Below are positions 1 through 9,938 of a stretch of DNA of 64,000 bases, piece after piece. The DNA is from Haloferula luteola (GTDB taxonomy: Bacteria; Verrucomicrobiota; Verrucomicrobiia; Verrucomicrobiales; Akkermansiaceae). A model generated the notes under the pieces. It searched no databases, had not been told where the DNA came from, and saw nothing but the letters and a program-made list of their open reading frames with translations. A program made the translations under genes and the position numbers. The DNA lies in assembly GCF_014201715.1 (NCBI RefSeq), contig NZ_JACHFD010000007.1:1-64000 (forward strand). Reading direction: 5' to 3'. How positions within the stretch are numbered: the first letter of the stretch is position 1; each line of letters begins with the position of its first letter.

Positions 1-284
1 ACGCGCCAGCAGTCGACTTCAAGTCCGCGGCGGAATACGTCCAGATCAAGACGCTCAAGAATCCCGACGGAGCCTATGGCGCCATGACGAAGGCGGTGGA
101 TGCGCTCGCTGGCCTGCCGCCGCCTCCGTCTGGTCCGGCAGGATTAAATTTACATATTCTCAAAAAGCCCGGATCGGGAAGCGATCGGCTGGAGGAAGCT
201 TTGCTTTTCTATATAAACAACTCGAACGATGCCCGCGTGAAGCAAGTTCAAGTCATCATTCAAGAGTTCGAGCTGGTGCCATGA
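1..284 (+). CDS. C-terminal tail of a probable polymorphic toxin (5' end outside window)
   Basis: The reading frame is open from base 3 and ends at the TGA at 282-284, so about 93 residues of a longer protein are visible. The tail contains the segment VDFKSAAEYVQIKTL, in which an acidic residue is followed by a V-Q-x-K-T element; this resembles the D...QxK core of restriction-endonuclease-fold toxin domains at the end of Rhs/polymorphic toxins. A Pro-rich stretch (LPPPPSGPAG) follows. The next gene starts inside the stop codon (ATGA overlap), as is usual for toxin-immunity pairs. The toxin role is inferred; the N-terminal secretion and repeat regions are not in the window. It could instead be the end of an unrelated large protein. 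Confidence 0.5.
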   Translation, partial: APAVDFKSAAEYVQIKTLKNPDGAYGAMTKAVDALAGLPPPPSGPAGLNLHILKKPGSGSDRLEEALLFYINNSNDARVKQVQVIIQEFELVP

Positions 285-1198
285 GTGACAATACGAATAT
301 GCCTCGATTTATCATAGGGTTTTCAACTACGCCAAGACATGTAAGCAATATATGGCGGCAGCTGGTTGATTTTTTGGCTGAACGTGAGGCATTACCAAAT
401 GAAGTTGAACTGCGTTGGATGACCGGTCGACCAGAAGAATGGGATTCACAGCTCATTGCCAAGTTGGCAGTCGGCGAGGTTGAGGCGTTCATTCTGGAGC
501 GGAACCTGAATGGATTTCGGGTCTATTCTGGTTCAGGCGCAAGGAGCTTCCAATACACGTTGACTAGTCAGGAGGACCGAGGTTGCATACTTACTTGCTT
601 TTTTGAAAAGGGGACGAAGGTTCCTGCTCCCTGGAACCCCCTCATCGAAGAGGTTATTTCGAAGAACCAATGCGTGGTTGCTAGTCAGAGTAACAGCCTA
701 TATCACTCGTGGCAAGGCTCTGAAACTGTAGATCGCTTTTGGGAGAAGCGGTATGGAGAGTTTCCTCTTGGTTGCAAAACATGGTCTGAACCATTTTCGG
801 GGCCGTCACTAACGCCGCAACCTGATAGGGTGTTCATCGATATATCCAAGAACCCGGGCCGTCCCAAGGCGCTCTCTTCAGTGGTGAACTTCTACCCCAC
901 TGCCGAGATGTGGCTCGGCCCGCACTTCTGGCAGTATGCCAGGTGCACGAAGGAGGAGGCGCTGGCGGTGGACTTCTTTATCGAGAAGCGCGACACCCCG
1001 CACTACCTCTACCTCAAGTGCTGGCCGGAACCGTTCACGCGCCCTGACGGCGAACAGGGCCGGATGCAGCAACGCCTCTGGAAGCTCTTCTTCCACGAGG
1101 ACTGCGAATGGCCGCCCGGCTCCGGCACGATCTGCGACGAACCGATGTATGGCCCGCCGGAACTCATGCCCGGTTACAAACAGAACAAGAGCACATGA
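281..1198 (+). CDS. probable immunity protein, 305 aa
   Basis: Begins in a 4-bp ATGA overlap with the preceding toxin-like tail, which suggests translational coupling. I do not recognise a named family. No signal peptide or membrane segment is visible, so it is probably cytoplasmic, as an immunity protein should be. The protein is two-part: the first ~190 residues are encoded in visibly more AT-rich DNA (about 281-850), while the rest, from NFYPTAEMWLGPHFWQY onward, is rich in aromatic residues (W, F, Y) and encoded in GC-rich DNA like the neighbours. That break suggests recombination of a variable front half onto a conserved back half. Function is inferred from position only. Confidence 0.55.
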   Translation: MSDNTNMPRFIIGFSTTPRHVSNIWRQLVDFLAEREALPNEVELRWMTGRPEEWDSQLIAKLAVGEVEAFILERNLNGFRVYSGSGARSFQYTLTSQEDRGCILTCFFEKGTKVPAPWNPLIEEVISKNQCVVASQSNSLYHSWQGSETVDRFWEKRYGEFPLGCKTWSEPFSGPSLTPQPDRVFIDISKNPGRPKALSSVVNFYPTAEMWLGPHFWQYARCTKEEALAVDFFIEKRDTPHYLYLKCWPEPFTRPDGEQGRMQQRLWKLFFHEDCEWPPGSGTICDEPMYGPPELMPGYKQNKST

Positions 1199-1482
1199 TT
1201 GGGGTGGCCGACGAGGTGATCCTCGTTCCGAAGGCGGAAGGGACGGTGGACGACTTCTTTGAAGCTTTCTTCAAGGCCTTCGAGGGGAATACATCAATAG
1301 ATTGCCTGTGGAGTGGGGAAGCTTGTTTTGAAAAGGACGGTGAGATCCTTCGTCTGGAACCTCTCTTTGACGGAGGAACCCTCTCCGTGGTAGAACTGCG
1401 GGACGGTCCATGGGAGAAGAAGGAGTATGCAAAGAGTTCTCGTGACGGGCAATGCTGGCGCAGGAAAATCGACGGTGGCTAA
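1195..1482 (+). CDS. small hypothetical protein, 95 aa
   Basis: The ATG at 1195 overlaps the previous stop by 4 bp (ATGA), so I prefer it to an in-frame ATG at 1108 inside the upstream gene. The protein begins MIGVADEVILVPKAEG and is acidic with a short helical stretch (VDDFFEAFFKAFEG). No family recognised. Its last ~18 residues run 56 bp into the next gene and look non-native (Arg/Ser/Gly-rich), so the true end may have been lost by a frameshift or deletion that fused it to the downstream gene start. It could be a second immunity-type cassette gene or a decayed remnant. Confidence 0.4.
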   Translation: MIGVADEVILVPKAEGTVDDFFEAFFKAFEGNTSIDCLWSGEACFEKDGEILRLEPLFDGGTLSVVELRDGPWEKKEYAKSSRDGQCWRRKIDGG

Positions 1483-1993
1483 GGCCGTGTCGGCGATTTT
1501 GGGGTTTCCCATCCATCATATGGATATGGCGGTGTGGTTGCCCGGGTGGAAGAAGGTTCCGCAAGATTTGCGGGACCGGCGGGTGGATGAGTGGACAGGT
1601 GAGGAGGCCTGGGTGATCGATGGGGTTTCCTCGCGGGTGCTGTCGCGGGCGGATACCGTGGTCTTTTTGGATGTGCCGAGAAGATTGTCGTTCTGGAGAG
1701 TTTTTTGGAGGAATCTCCCTCACCTTTTCAAATCGCGTCCAGAATTGCCGCCGGGGTGTCCCGAGATTTTGATCATCCCAACACTATGTCGCATCATTTG
1801 GCAGTTTCCGGTCCGAATTCGCCCTGGGTTGATGGAGTCCATGAAGGAGCCCATGGGAAAGCAGCAGTGGATCTATCTTCGAACTCGTGAGGAGGTGGCG
1901 GAGTTTCTATCGGAGCTAGAGTTTGGTTCCGGAGAGGAAGCGAATAAGTGGCGAATCCAGCAGCAACCCGAACGTGCATCGAAGGTGGGATGA
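1427..1993 (+). CDS. P-loop NTPase of the FlaR / topology-modulation kinase-like family
   Basis: A 188-aa protein starting MQRVLVTGNAGAGKSTVAKA, with a textbook Walker A motif (GNAGAGKS, residues ~8-15). The order of conserved elements fits the adenylate-kinase-like 'DNA topology modulation protein FlaR' family: P-loop, then HHMDMAVWLPGWKK, then a WVIDG element, then RADTVVFLDVPRR. The true substrate of this family is not established; a small-molecule or nucleotide kinase role is a reasonable guess. It starts inside the preceding small ORF (56-bp overlap) and its stop overlaps the next gene start by 4 bp, so the genes are probably co-transcribed. Confidence 0.7.
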   Translation: MQRVLVTGNAGAGKSTVAKAVSAILGFPIHHMDMAVWLPGWKKVPQDLRDRRVDEWTGEEAWVIDGVSSRVLSRADTVVFLDVPRRLSFWRVFWRNLPHLFKSRPELPPGCPEILIIPTLCRIIWQFPVRIRPGLMESMKEPMGKQQWIYLRTREEVAEFLSELEFGSGEEANKWRIQQQPERASKVG

Positions 1994-2781
1994 ATCTGAA
2001 CGGCCTTGGAATTCTTTCGGCGATTCTTTCGGGGGCCGCGTTTTGGCTGGCGTCCCGCTATGCTGTGAAGCTGCCGTTCAAGGTTTGGTTGGGATGCTCC
2101 ATGGCTGCAGTGGTGGCGGCGATTCCCGGTGCGAGTTTCGCGGCTTACTATTTTCACGTTCTTCCTGAATCGGATGGCTACTATGCATTCCGGAGTTTTC
2201 GGGGGACGGAAGGATTGGTGGTGCTCGTGGGATTGGCTGGTGGGTTGTTGGCGGGGAGACTTCCTCGGATGTGGGGGTTTCCCGTGTTGCTTGGGGTGAT
2301 AGGGGGTTCGATTCTTCCCTTTATCAAGCCGTTGATCGGACCGATCCCGGCCGTGAGTTACCGAGATCAATGGGATGGCGATGTTTGTCTGCAAAGCACG
2401 CCCTCGACTTGCGGGGCGGCTGCGACGGCAACACTTCTCAAGCAGCTCGGGATCAAGGTGACCGAAAGGGAACTTGCACGGGAGGCTCATTCGTATGCGG
2501 GCGGAACGGAAGCATGGTATCTTGCCCGGGCAGCTCGATCACGGGGAGTGAGAGTGGACTTTGATTTCCAGTCGGAGGTTTTGGAAAGGATGTCCCTGCC
2601 TGCGATGGTTGGCGTTCGATGGGGTGGTGCGGGTCACTTCATTGCTCTCCTTGAAAAGGATGGAGAGGCGTTTGTGGTGGGGGACCCTCTACGGGGACGT
2701 GAAGTTTTGACAGGGGAAGAGATTCTCGACCGCTATCGATTGACAGGTTTTCAGATGGTGGTTCGTGCCACTACGAACTGA
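1990..2781 (+). CDS. membrane-anchored C39-like cysteine peptidase
   Basis: The ATG at 1990 overlaps the upstream stop (ATGA) and gives 263 residues; an in-frame codon at 1948 lies inside the upstream gene and is less likely. The first ~120 residues carry about four hydrophobic membrane segments (e.g. ILSAILSGAAFWLASRYAV, LVVLVGLAGGLLAG). The rest is a C39-like papain-fold domain: QSTPSTCGAAATATLL holds the nucleophile Cys with its upstream Gln oxyanion residue, AGHFIALL the His and VGDPL the Asp. C39 domains cut leader peptides after double glycine, but there is no ABC transporter ATPase domain here, so the substrate is unknown. Its place at the end of the toxin/immunity-like run may be coincidental. 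Confidence 0.7.
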   Translation: MNLNGLGILSAILSGAAFWLASRYAVKLPFKVWLGCSMAAVVAAIPGASFAAYYFHVLPESDGYYAFRSFRGTEGLVVLVGLAGGLLAGRLPRMWGFPVLLGVIGGSILPFIKPLIGPIPAVSYRDQWDGDVCLQSTPSTCGAAATATLLKQLGIKVTERELAREAHSYAGGTEAWYLARAARSRGVRVDFDFQSEVLERMSLPAMVGVRWGGAGHFIALLEKDGEAFVVGDPLRGREVLTGEEILDRYRLTGFQMVVRATTN

Positions 2782-2842
2782 AGGGGGGTGATTTCCGGCG
2801 TTTTTGAGGGCCTTCCAAGAGTGAGGTTTCTCAGGGGCATCT

Positions 2843-3301
2843 TTAGCGGATTTCCGTGATGAAACCGTCGTCGATTTCGTCTCCAAGCTGTTTGCCAAGA
2901 AGGGATTGATAAAGGCGGCTTGCAGGGGTGAGGACGGTGATGTCGATGTCATCGAAGGTGACAGAGAGGCCTCCAGCTGCGGGAGCGAGGAGGTACCAGG
3001 AGGGGGTGTCCTCTCCGCTTATTTCGACAAGAGCCCCGGCGTCGATGGATTCGTCGAGTTCGAATTCGCGTCCCTCGAAGGCTGCGAAGCGAGTGACGGC
3101 CTCCGCGAGTTCGGCTACTTGCTGGGCTTGGCCAGCGGCGAGGTAGGAGGCTTCCAAACTGCGGGTGTCGTATTTGGATTCCGCTTTCGAGTCGGGATCG
3201 CTGGCCGCGGCGTGGGCATCCTTGGCGGCGCTTTCCATTTGGGCGAAACGCTGGCGGAGTTCCGTGAGGATGCTTTCGATGAGTTGCTTTTTCGGCGGCA
3301 T
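2843..3301 (-). CDS. Gre-like transcription elongation factor, 152 aa
   Basis: I start it at the ATG at 3301 (MPPKKQLIESILTELRQR), preceded by a purine-poor but acceptable leader; a longer upstream frame to 3628 is Ser/Pro-rich and looks non-coding. Residues ~1-80 form an Ala/Glu-rich helical hairpin like the coiled coil of GreA/GreB. The C-terminal part (YLLAPAAGGLSVTFDDIDI, then TPASRLYQSLLGKQLGDEI) matches the FKBP-like Gre C-domain with its typical 'SPLGRALLGK..GD' element. Gre proteins insert the coiled coil into the RNA polymerase secondary channel to promote cleavage of backtracked RNA. The variant acidic tip was not checked, so it may be a Gre homologue with a different role. Confidence 0.7.
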   Translation of the reverse strand: MPPKKQLIESILTELRQRFAQMESAAKDAHAAASDPDSKAESKYDTRSLEASYLAAGQAQQVAELAEAVTRFAAFEGREFELDESIDAGALVEISGEDTPSWYLLAPAAGGLSVTFDDIDITVLTPASRLYQSLLGKQLGDEIDDGFITEIR

Positions 3302-3473
3302 GGGAGGCGGTCGTTGAAGCAGGCATGAGCCCGAAGGTCCATACGGGAGTGTTGGGAAAGTGAGGAAAGTGTGGAATGCGGAGGCTGGGGGATTTGCGGA
3401 AAGCGACGGAGTGGCGAAAGCCGGATGGGATGGGCGGCGTAGGGGGGGCGAACTGTTTGATTCCACTGTCCCC

Positions 3474-5600
3474 ATGCGATTCTTGCTGTTGTTCCCTGTG
3501 TTGTTGGCCGGCTTGAGGGCCGAAGAGAAGCTGGTTGATCTGGTGAATCCTTTCTTGGGGACCGCTGCGATCACTGAAGTGAAGGAGATAGGATTTGATC
3601 CAAGTTTCCGTGTTTGGGCGGGCCTCACCTATCCGGGTGCTACGCTTCCGAATGCGATGGTCCAGCTTAGCCCGATCACGCAATTTGGGAGCGGGGCGGG
3701 GTATGAGTATGAGGATCGGACCATCCGCGCATTTGCGCATACCAATAAAGGTCACTGGGATCTTTGCCACTTGCCGATGCTTCCGGTGACAGGTGAGGTG
3801 GACCCGAAGGACTTTGCTTCGGGATTTTCGCATGAGAAGGAACATGCTGAACCAGGATTCTATCAGGTTTTCTTGGATCGTTACGGGATCGATGTGGAGT
3901 TGACTGTGACGCCTCGGTGCGGCCTGCATCGGTATCAGTTTCCACAAGGAGCGGATCGCAAAGTCTTGTTCGACCTTGGGGTTTCAAATGAAGGGATTTC
4001 GGAGTGGAATCTTGAGCAGGCGGGAGATCAGGAGATCACGGGATTCCAGAATGGGCGGGAGAGGGTGTTTTTCGGAGCGCGCTCCAGTGCGAAGATCAGC
4101 TCGGTGGAGAGGATGCAGGCGGGTGACCGCGAGGTGGTGGTGGTGAGTTTTGCGGGAGGAGAGGAGCCGCTGGAACTGAGGGTGGGGGTTTCATTCGTGA
4201 GCGTGGAGAATGCGCGGGAAAACCGAGAGCGCGAAGCGGGGGAGCGGGCATTTGCCGAGGTTCGCGCGGCGGCATCGATGACCTGGGAGAGTATGTTAGG
4301 GCGTCTGCGGGTGAAGGGAGGATCGGATGAGCAGCGAAGGTTGTTTTATTCATCCGTCTACCGCTCGGTACAGTGGCCGGGTCTCCGTAGTGACGTGAAT
4401 GGTGAGTACCGCATCCACGGAGAGGTGAGACGTCACCCTGAGCGGGGGCACTATGCGACTCCGGCGCTTTGGGATACTTATCGGAACAAGTTGGTTTTGT
4501 TAGGCTGGCTTTCTCCTCAGGTGGCGGGTGATGTGATCCAATCTCTGGTCGAACGAGGAGAGCGGTCCGGGCACATGGCGACGTATTTCCATGGGGACCA
4601 TGCGGCGGCCTTTGTGGCGGGATCCTATTTGCGGGGAATCCGGAACTTTGATGTGCAAGGGGCGTTTCAGGAGCTGTGGAAGAACGCGATGGAGGAAAGT
4701 CCGCATGCGCGACCCCATTTGAAGGAGTATCGGGAGAAGGGCTATATTTCGACGCCACAGATCAACCGCCCTGTGGTGGAGACCAAGGCCAAGGCGGGAG
4801 TGACGAAAACCTTGGAGTATGCCTACGACGACTATGCATTGGCGCTGTTGGCCGGGGAGTTGGGGGAGACAGAGAAGCGAGATGCATTGATGGAGCGGTC
4901 GAAAAATTATCGGAATCTTTTCGATCCTTCGACCGGGCTGATGCGGGGACGCTGGTCGAATGGCGAGTGGGTGATGCCATTCGATGCCACTCAGCCGTAC
5001 TATGAATATCAGTATCGGGAAGCGAATGCGTGGAATTCGTCGTTCTTCGCGCCTCACGATACGGCCGGCCTGATGGGGCTGTATGAGTCTCCGGAGGCGT
5101 TCGAGGCGCAGCTGGATCAATTGTTCGAGATTCCGTGGAATCCGCAGCATATTGCGATGAATATCAACAGCTTCATTGGGCAGTATTGCCATGGCAACCA
5201 ACCTTCCCATGGTTTCCCTTATCTCTATCACTTTGTGGGCAAACCGGAAAAGAGCCAAGCGGTGATCGATGAGGCGATGGAGCGTTTTTACGGCATGAAG
5301 GGTGGCAACACGCTTGCGGGCATGGACGACGCGGGGGAGATGTCGGCTTGGTATGTTTACAATGCGATTGGGATATACACCTATTCACCGGCCGACCCGG
5401 AGTATGTGGTGACGGTGCCGATTTTTGATGAGGTGAGAATTTCCCTGCCCGGCAAGCAGGAGGTGGTGGTGCGCCGCGATGGGAATAGCCGGAAGATGAC
5501 TTCCATTGAGTGTGGGGGAGAGAAGCTGGACGGTTTCCAGTTGCCGCACGCGAGGTTGTTCTCCAGTGAGGAGGTGGTGATTCGAACAGAGGGCTCGTGA
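3474..5600 (+). CDS. GH92 family exo-alpha-mannosidase, secreted
   Basis: A 708-aa glycoside hydrolase family 92 enzyme. The start at 3474 gives a clean signal peptide (MRFLLLFPVLLAGLRAEE); the frame is open further upstream but without a secretion signal. Family signatures run in order: VNPFLGT near the N-terminus, YPGATLPNAMVQLSP, FAHTNKGHWDL, ATPALWDTYRNK, GNQPSHGFPYLYHF and MDDAGEMSAWYVYNAIG with the paired acids near residues 618-619. GH92 enzymes are calcium-dependent inverting alpha-mannosidases that trim mannose from N-glycans or mannans. It converges on a sulfatase gene 13 bp away, which fits breakdown of complex, possibly sulfated, glycans. Confidence 0.9.
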   Translation: MRFLLLFPVLLAGLRAEEKLVDLVNPFLGTAAITEVKEIGFDPSFRVWAGLTYPGATLPNAMVQLSPITQFGSGAGYEYEDRTIRAFAHTNKGHWDLCHLPMLPVTGEVDPKDFASGFSHEKEHAEPGFYQVFLDRYGIDVELTVTPRCGLHRYQFPQGADRKVLFDLGVSNEGISEWNLEQAGDQEITGFQNGRERVFFGARSSAKISSVERMQAGDREVVVVSFAGGEEPLELRVGVSFVSVENARENREREAGERAFAEVRAAASMTWESMLGRLRVKGGSDEQRRLFYSSVYRSVQWPGLRSDVNGEYRIHGEVRRHPERGHYATPALWDTYRNKLVLLGWLSPQVAGDVIQSLVERGERSGHMATYFHGDHAAAFVAGSYLRGIRNFDVQGAFQELWKNAMEESPHARPHLKEYREKGYISTPQINRPVVETKAKAGVTKTLEYAYDDYALALLAGELGETEKRDALMERSKNYRNLFDPSTGLMRGRWSNGEWVMPFDATQPYYEYQYREANAWNSSFFAPHDTAGLMGLYESPEAFEAQLDQLFEIPWNPQHIAMNINSFIGQYCHGNQPSHGFPYLYHFVGKPEKSQAVIDEAMERFYGMKGGNTLAGMDDAGEMSAWYVYNAIGIYTYSPADPEYVVTVPIFDEVRISLPGKQEVVVRRDGNSRKMTSIECGGEKLDGFQLPHARLFSSEEVVIRTEGS

Positions 5601-5613
5601 TTCGAAGCCTCTT

Positions 5614-7068
5614 TCAGTGAAGGAATTCGACCGCGACTTCGACGTCGTTGGGCTGATCAGGCCCGCTGGTACTGCGTCCGCTTGAAATCTGGCGTCTCAG
5701 TTGGCGGGTCAGATCCGCGACGGGGGTATCGGGGGAATGGTAAAGATTTGAGAGTTCGGCGGGATCGGACGAAAGTCGGTAAAGCTGCTTGGAGGGAAGT
5801 TTGCGTTCAATGGCGAGTTTGTTGGTCGGGTTTCCCCAACCGCCGCTGCCGGGGCAGAACTCCAATTTCCAGTTGCCTTGACGGATGGCGAAGTTGCCAT
5901 TTTCGGAGTGGTGAATGAGAGAGGTGCGGAGGCCGGGTTGGCCACGGAGGGACGGGAGGAAGGAAATGCTGTCTTCTCCTGCATGAGCGGGAAGGGGAAC
6001 TTCGAGAAGGTCGGAGCAGGTGCGGATGAGGTCGCCCAGGCAGACGAGATCGGTGGACTTCGAACCGGGCAGAGTGATCCCTGGGAGGCGGACGATGAGA
6101 GGAATGCGGTGGCCACCTTCCCAGATGTCCGATTTGTAGCCACGGTATCCGGCACTGGGAAAGTGGCCTTGAGATTCGAGGGCTTGGGTTCCGGCAGCGG
6201 GGGCGAAGCCGTTGTCGCTGGAGAAGACGAGAAGGGTGTGATCGGATTGATCGGTCTCCTTGAGGGCGGCCATGATTTGCCGGACGGTGTCGTCGGTCTG
6301 CATGACGAAATCAGCGTAGGAGCCCATGGGGCTTTTCCCCTTCCATTCGGATGTTGGAGCGATGGGGGTGTGGGGTGATGTGAGGGGGAGGTAGAGCAAG
6401 AATGGCTGAGGGGAAGCTGCTTGCTTACGAATGAATTTCACTGCCCGATCCGTGAGGGAGGGGAGGACATCGATGGCTTCGAAATCACGGGCTGCAGGAC
6501 CGAGACGTTTGGGGAAGAAGGCTTTCTGTGTATCGAGAGGTGCAGTGAAGTGATCGTCTTCGAAGAATGCGTAGGGAGGCATGTCGAGCGACGCACTGAT
6601 GCCGAAGAAATGATCGAATCCCCGGGTGAGGGGGCCGTCGGGAATGGTGCCTTTGCCGTCTTTTGAGAGGGTCATGCCGAGATGCCATTTTCCGACGCAG
6701 GCGGTGGTGTATCCTTGTTCCCTGAGAAAACTGGCAAGCGTGAGGCGATCGGGCGCGATGAGTGGCGGAGCGAATCCACCCAGCACGCCTTTCTGCAAGT
6801 GTGTGCGCCAAGCATAGCGTCCGGTAAGCAAACTGTAGCGACTGGGAGTGCAGACGGACGAGCTACTATGGGCGTCGGTAAAGATCATGCCTTCACGGGC
6901 GAGTTGGTCGAGGGCGGGGGTGGCGATGCGACTTTCGGAGTGAAGGGCGTGGACGTCTCCGTAGCCGAGGTCGTCGGCGAGGATCACGACGACATTGGGC
7001 TTAGGAGCGGCGGCGGCAGATGAGGCACTGAGTAAGCAGGCAAGGAGCAGCCGGAAATGGAATTTCAT
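5614..7068 (-). CDS. secreted type I sulfatase (formylglycine-dependent)
   Basis: 484 residues from the ATG at 7068, which gives a signal peptide (MKFHFRLLLACLLSASSAAAA); a longer frame upstream is Arg/Ser-rich and unlikely. It belongs to the alkaline-phosphatase-fold sulfatases: NVVVILADDLGYGD supplies the metal-binding Asp pair, and SSVCTPSRYSLLTGR carries the CxPSR motif whose Cys73 is converted to formylglycine. KWHLG and SDNG further along are also family landmarks. It hydrolyses sulfate esters, probably on an algal or animal polysaccharide; the substrate cannot be told from sequence. No formylglycine-generating enzyme is in the window. Convergent with the GH92 gene. Confidence 0.9.
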   Translation of the reverse strand: MKFHFRLLLACLLSASSAAAAPKPNVVVILADDLGYGDVHALHSESRIATPALDQLAREGMIFTDAHSSSSVCTPSRYSLLTGRYAWRTHLQKGVLGGFAPPLIAPDRLTLASFLREQGYTTACVGKWHLGMTLSKDGKGTIPDGPLTRGFDHFFGISASLDMPPYAFFEDDHFTAPLDTQKAFFPKRLGPAARDFEAIDVLPSLTDRAVKFIRKQAASPQPFLLYLPLTSPHTPIAPTSEWKGKSPMGSYADFVMQTDDTVRQIMAALKETDQSDHTLLVFSSDNGFAPAAGTQALESQGHFPSAGYRGYKSDIWEGGHRIPLIVRLPGITLPGSKSTDLVCLGDLIRTCSDLLEVPLPAHAGEDSISFLPSLRGQPGLRTSLIHHSENGNFAIRQGNWKLEFCPGSGGWGNPTNKLAIERKLPSKQLYRLSSDPAELSNLYHSPDTPVADLTRQLRRQISSGRSTSGPDQPNDVEVAVEFLH

Positions 7069-7156
7069 GACGGGTGGGTGGAGTTGGCGGGATGCAAGAA
7101 AGCGAGAGTGAAGTGAAAACCGGCGGATCTTACGGGGTGATGAGAGGCGAAGGTAC

Positions 7157-7191
7157 AAAAAAACCGGAAGGTGGGCGAGCCGCCTTCCGGT
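7157..7191 (-). terminator. intrinsic terminator after thiC
   Basis: A perfect 9-bp stem (7163-7171 with 7183-7191) encloses an 11-base loop. Read on the minus strand it is followed directly by a run of seven T (the A-run at 7156-7162). It lies 23 bp past the thiC stop. Confidence 0.85.
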
Positions 7192-7213
7192 GAGTTGATG
7201 GGAATCGAAGAGC

Positions 7214-9323
<2,110 letters not shown>

Positions 9324-9340
9324 TAAGGAAGAAAACCGTT

Positions 9341-9437
9341 CGACTTCCTACGGCGGCGTGACCCGCATCAGGTTCGGAGGGTCTTTTCCACGCGTTGGAA
9401 AATCTCGGCCCGGCGGACGTGCGGGCTCCCCTGTCGT
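9341..9437 (-). promoter_or_regulatory. TPP riboswitch (THI element)
   Basis: On the minus strand the conserved blocks appear in order: CAGGGGAGCCCG at the 5' side, GGGCCGAGA (the CUGAGA-like element), GACCC, then GAACCTGATGCGGGT (the CCUGAU thi-box) and CGCCGTAGGAAGTCG closing the P1 stem with the 5' CGAC. The P1 strands are at 9431-9437 and 9341-9345. It binds thiamine pyrophosphate and lies directly upstream of thiC, which fits feedback control of thiamine synthesis. Confidence 0.9.
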
Positions 9438-9469
9438 TTCCGGCGATAGTGGCGTCGCGCGCGACGAAG

Positions 9470-9919
9470 TCAAGATACCGGAGGGCTGAAATCGGCGGGG
9501 ACATTTCCGCCTTGGTCGGGAGGGCCGATCCAGAATAGCGGATTATGGGCGATTTCCCAAAGGTGGCCATCGGGATCGGCAAAGTATCCGCTATAGCCGC
9601 CCCAGAAGACTTTCTGAGGCGATTTGACGCGGGTTGCCCCGGCTCCCACGGCTTTCTCGAAGAGGGCGTCGACTTCTTCTTCGGTAGAGACGTTGTGGGC
9701 GAGGGAAAAGCCACGGAATCCTTCTCCATGGGGAGCCATCTGGGCATCTTCGGCGAGAGCATCCCAGCCGTAGAGAGCGAGCCAGGAGCCGTTCAGGGTG
9801 AAGAAGGCGACGCCTGGAGGGGAGTCCATTTGGGGCAGTCCCAAGCCCTCGCGGTAGAAGCGGACGGAGCGGTCGAAGTCTCTCACTCCGAGGGTAATCA
9901 TGCTGATTCTGGGCTGCAT
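9470..9919 (-). CDS. VOC / glyoxalase-like protein, 149 aa
   Basis: Two beta-alpha-beta-beta-beta halves of the vicinal oxygen chelate fold are visible: MITLGVRDFDRSVRFYREGLG at the start and SGYFADPDGHLWEIAHNP near the end. This pattern (GVxDxxxSxxFYxxxLG ... DPDGxxxEI) is typical of the glyoxalase/bleomycin-resistance/dioxygenase superfamily. The specific reaction cannot be assigned. It sits upstream of the thiC riboswitch on the same strand and probably forms its own unit. Confidence 0.85.
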   Translation of the reverse strand: MQPRISMITLGVRDFDRSVRFYREGLGLPQMDSPPGVAFFTLNGSWLALYGWDALAEDAQMAPHGEGFRGFSLAHNVSTEEEVDALFEKAVGAGATRVKSPQKVFWGGYSGYFADPDGHLWEIAHNPLFWIGPPDQGGNVPADFSPPVS

Positions 9920-9938
9920 GATGGCAGCCTATTTCAAA

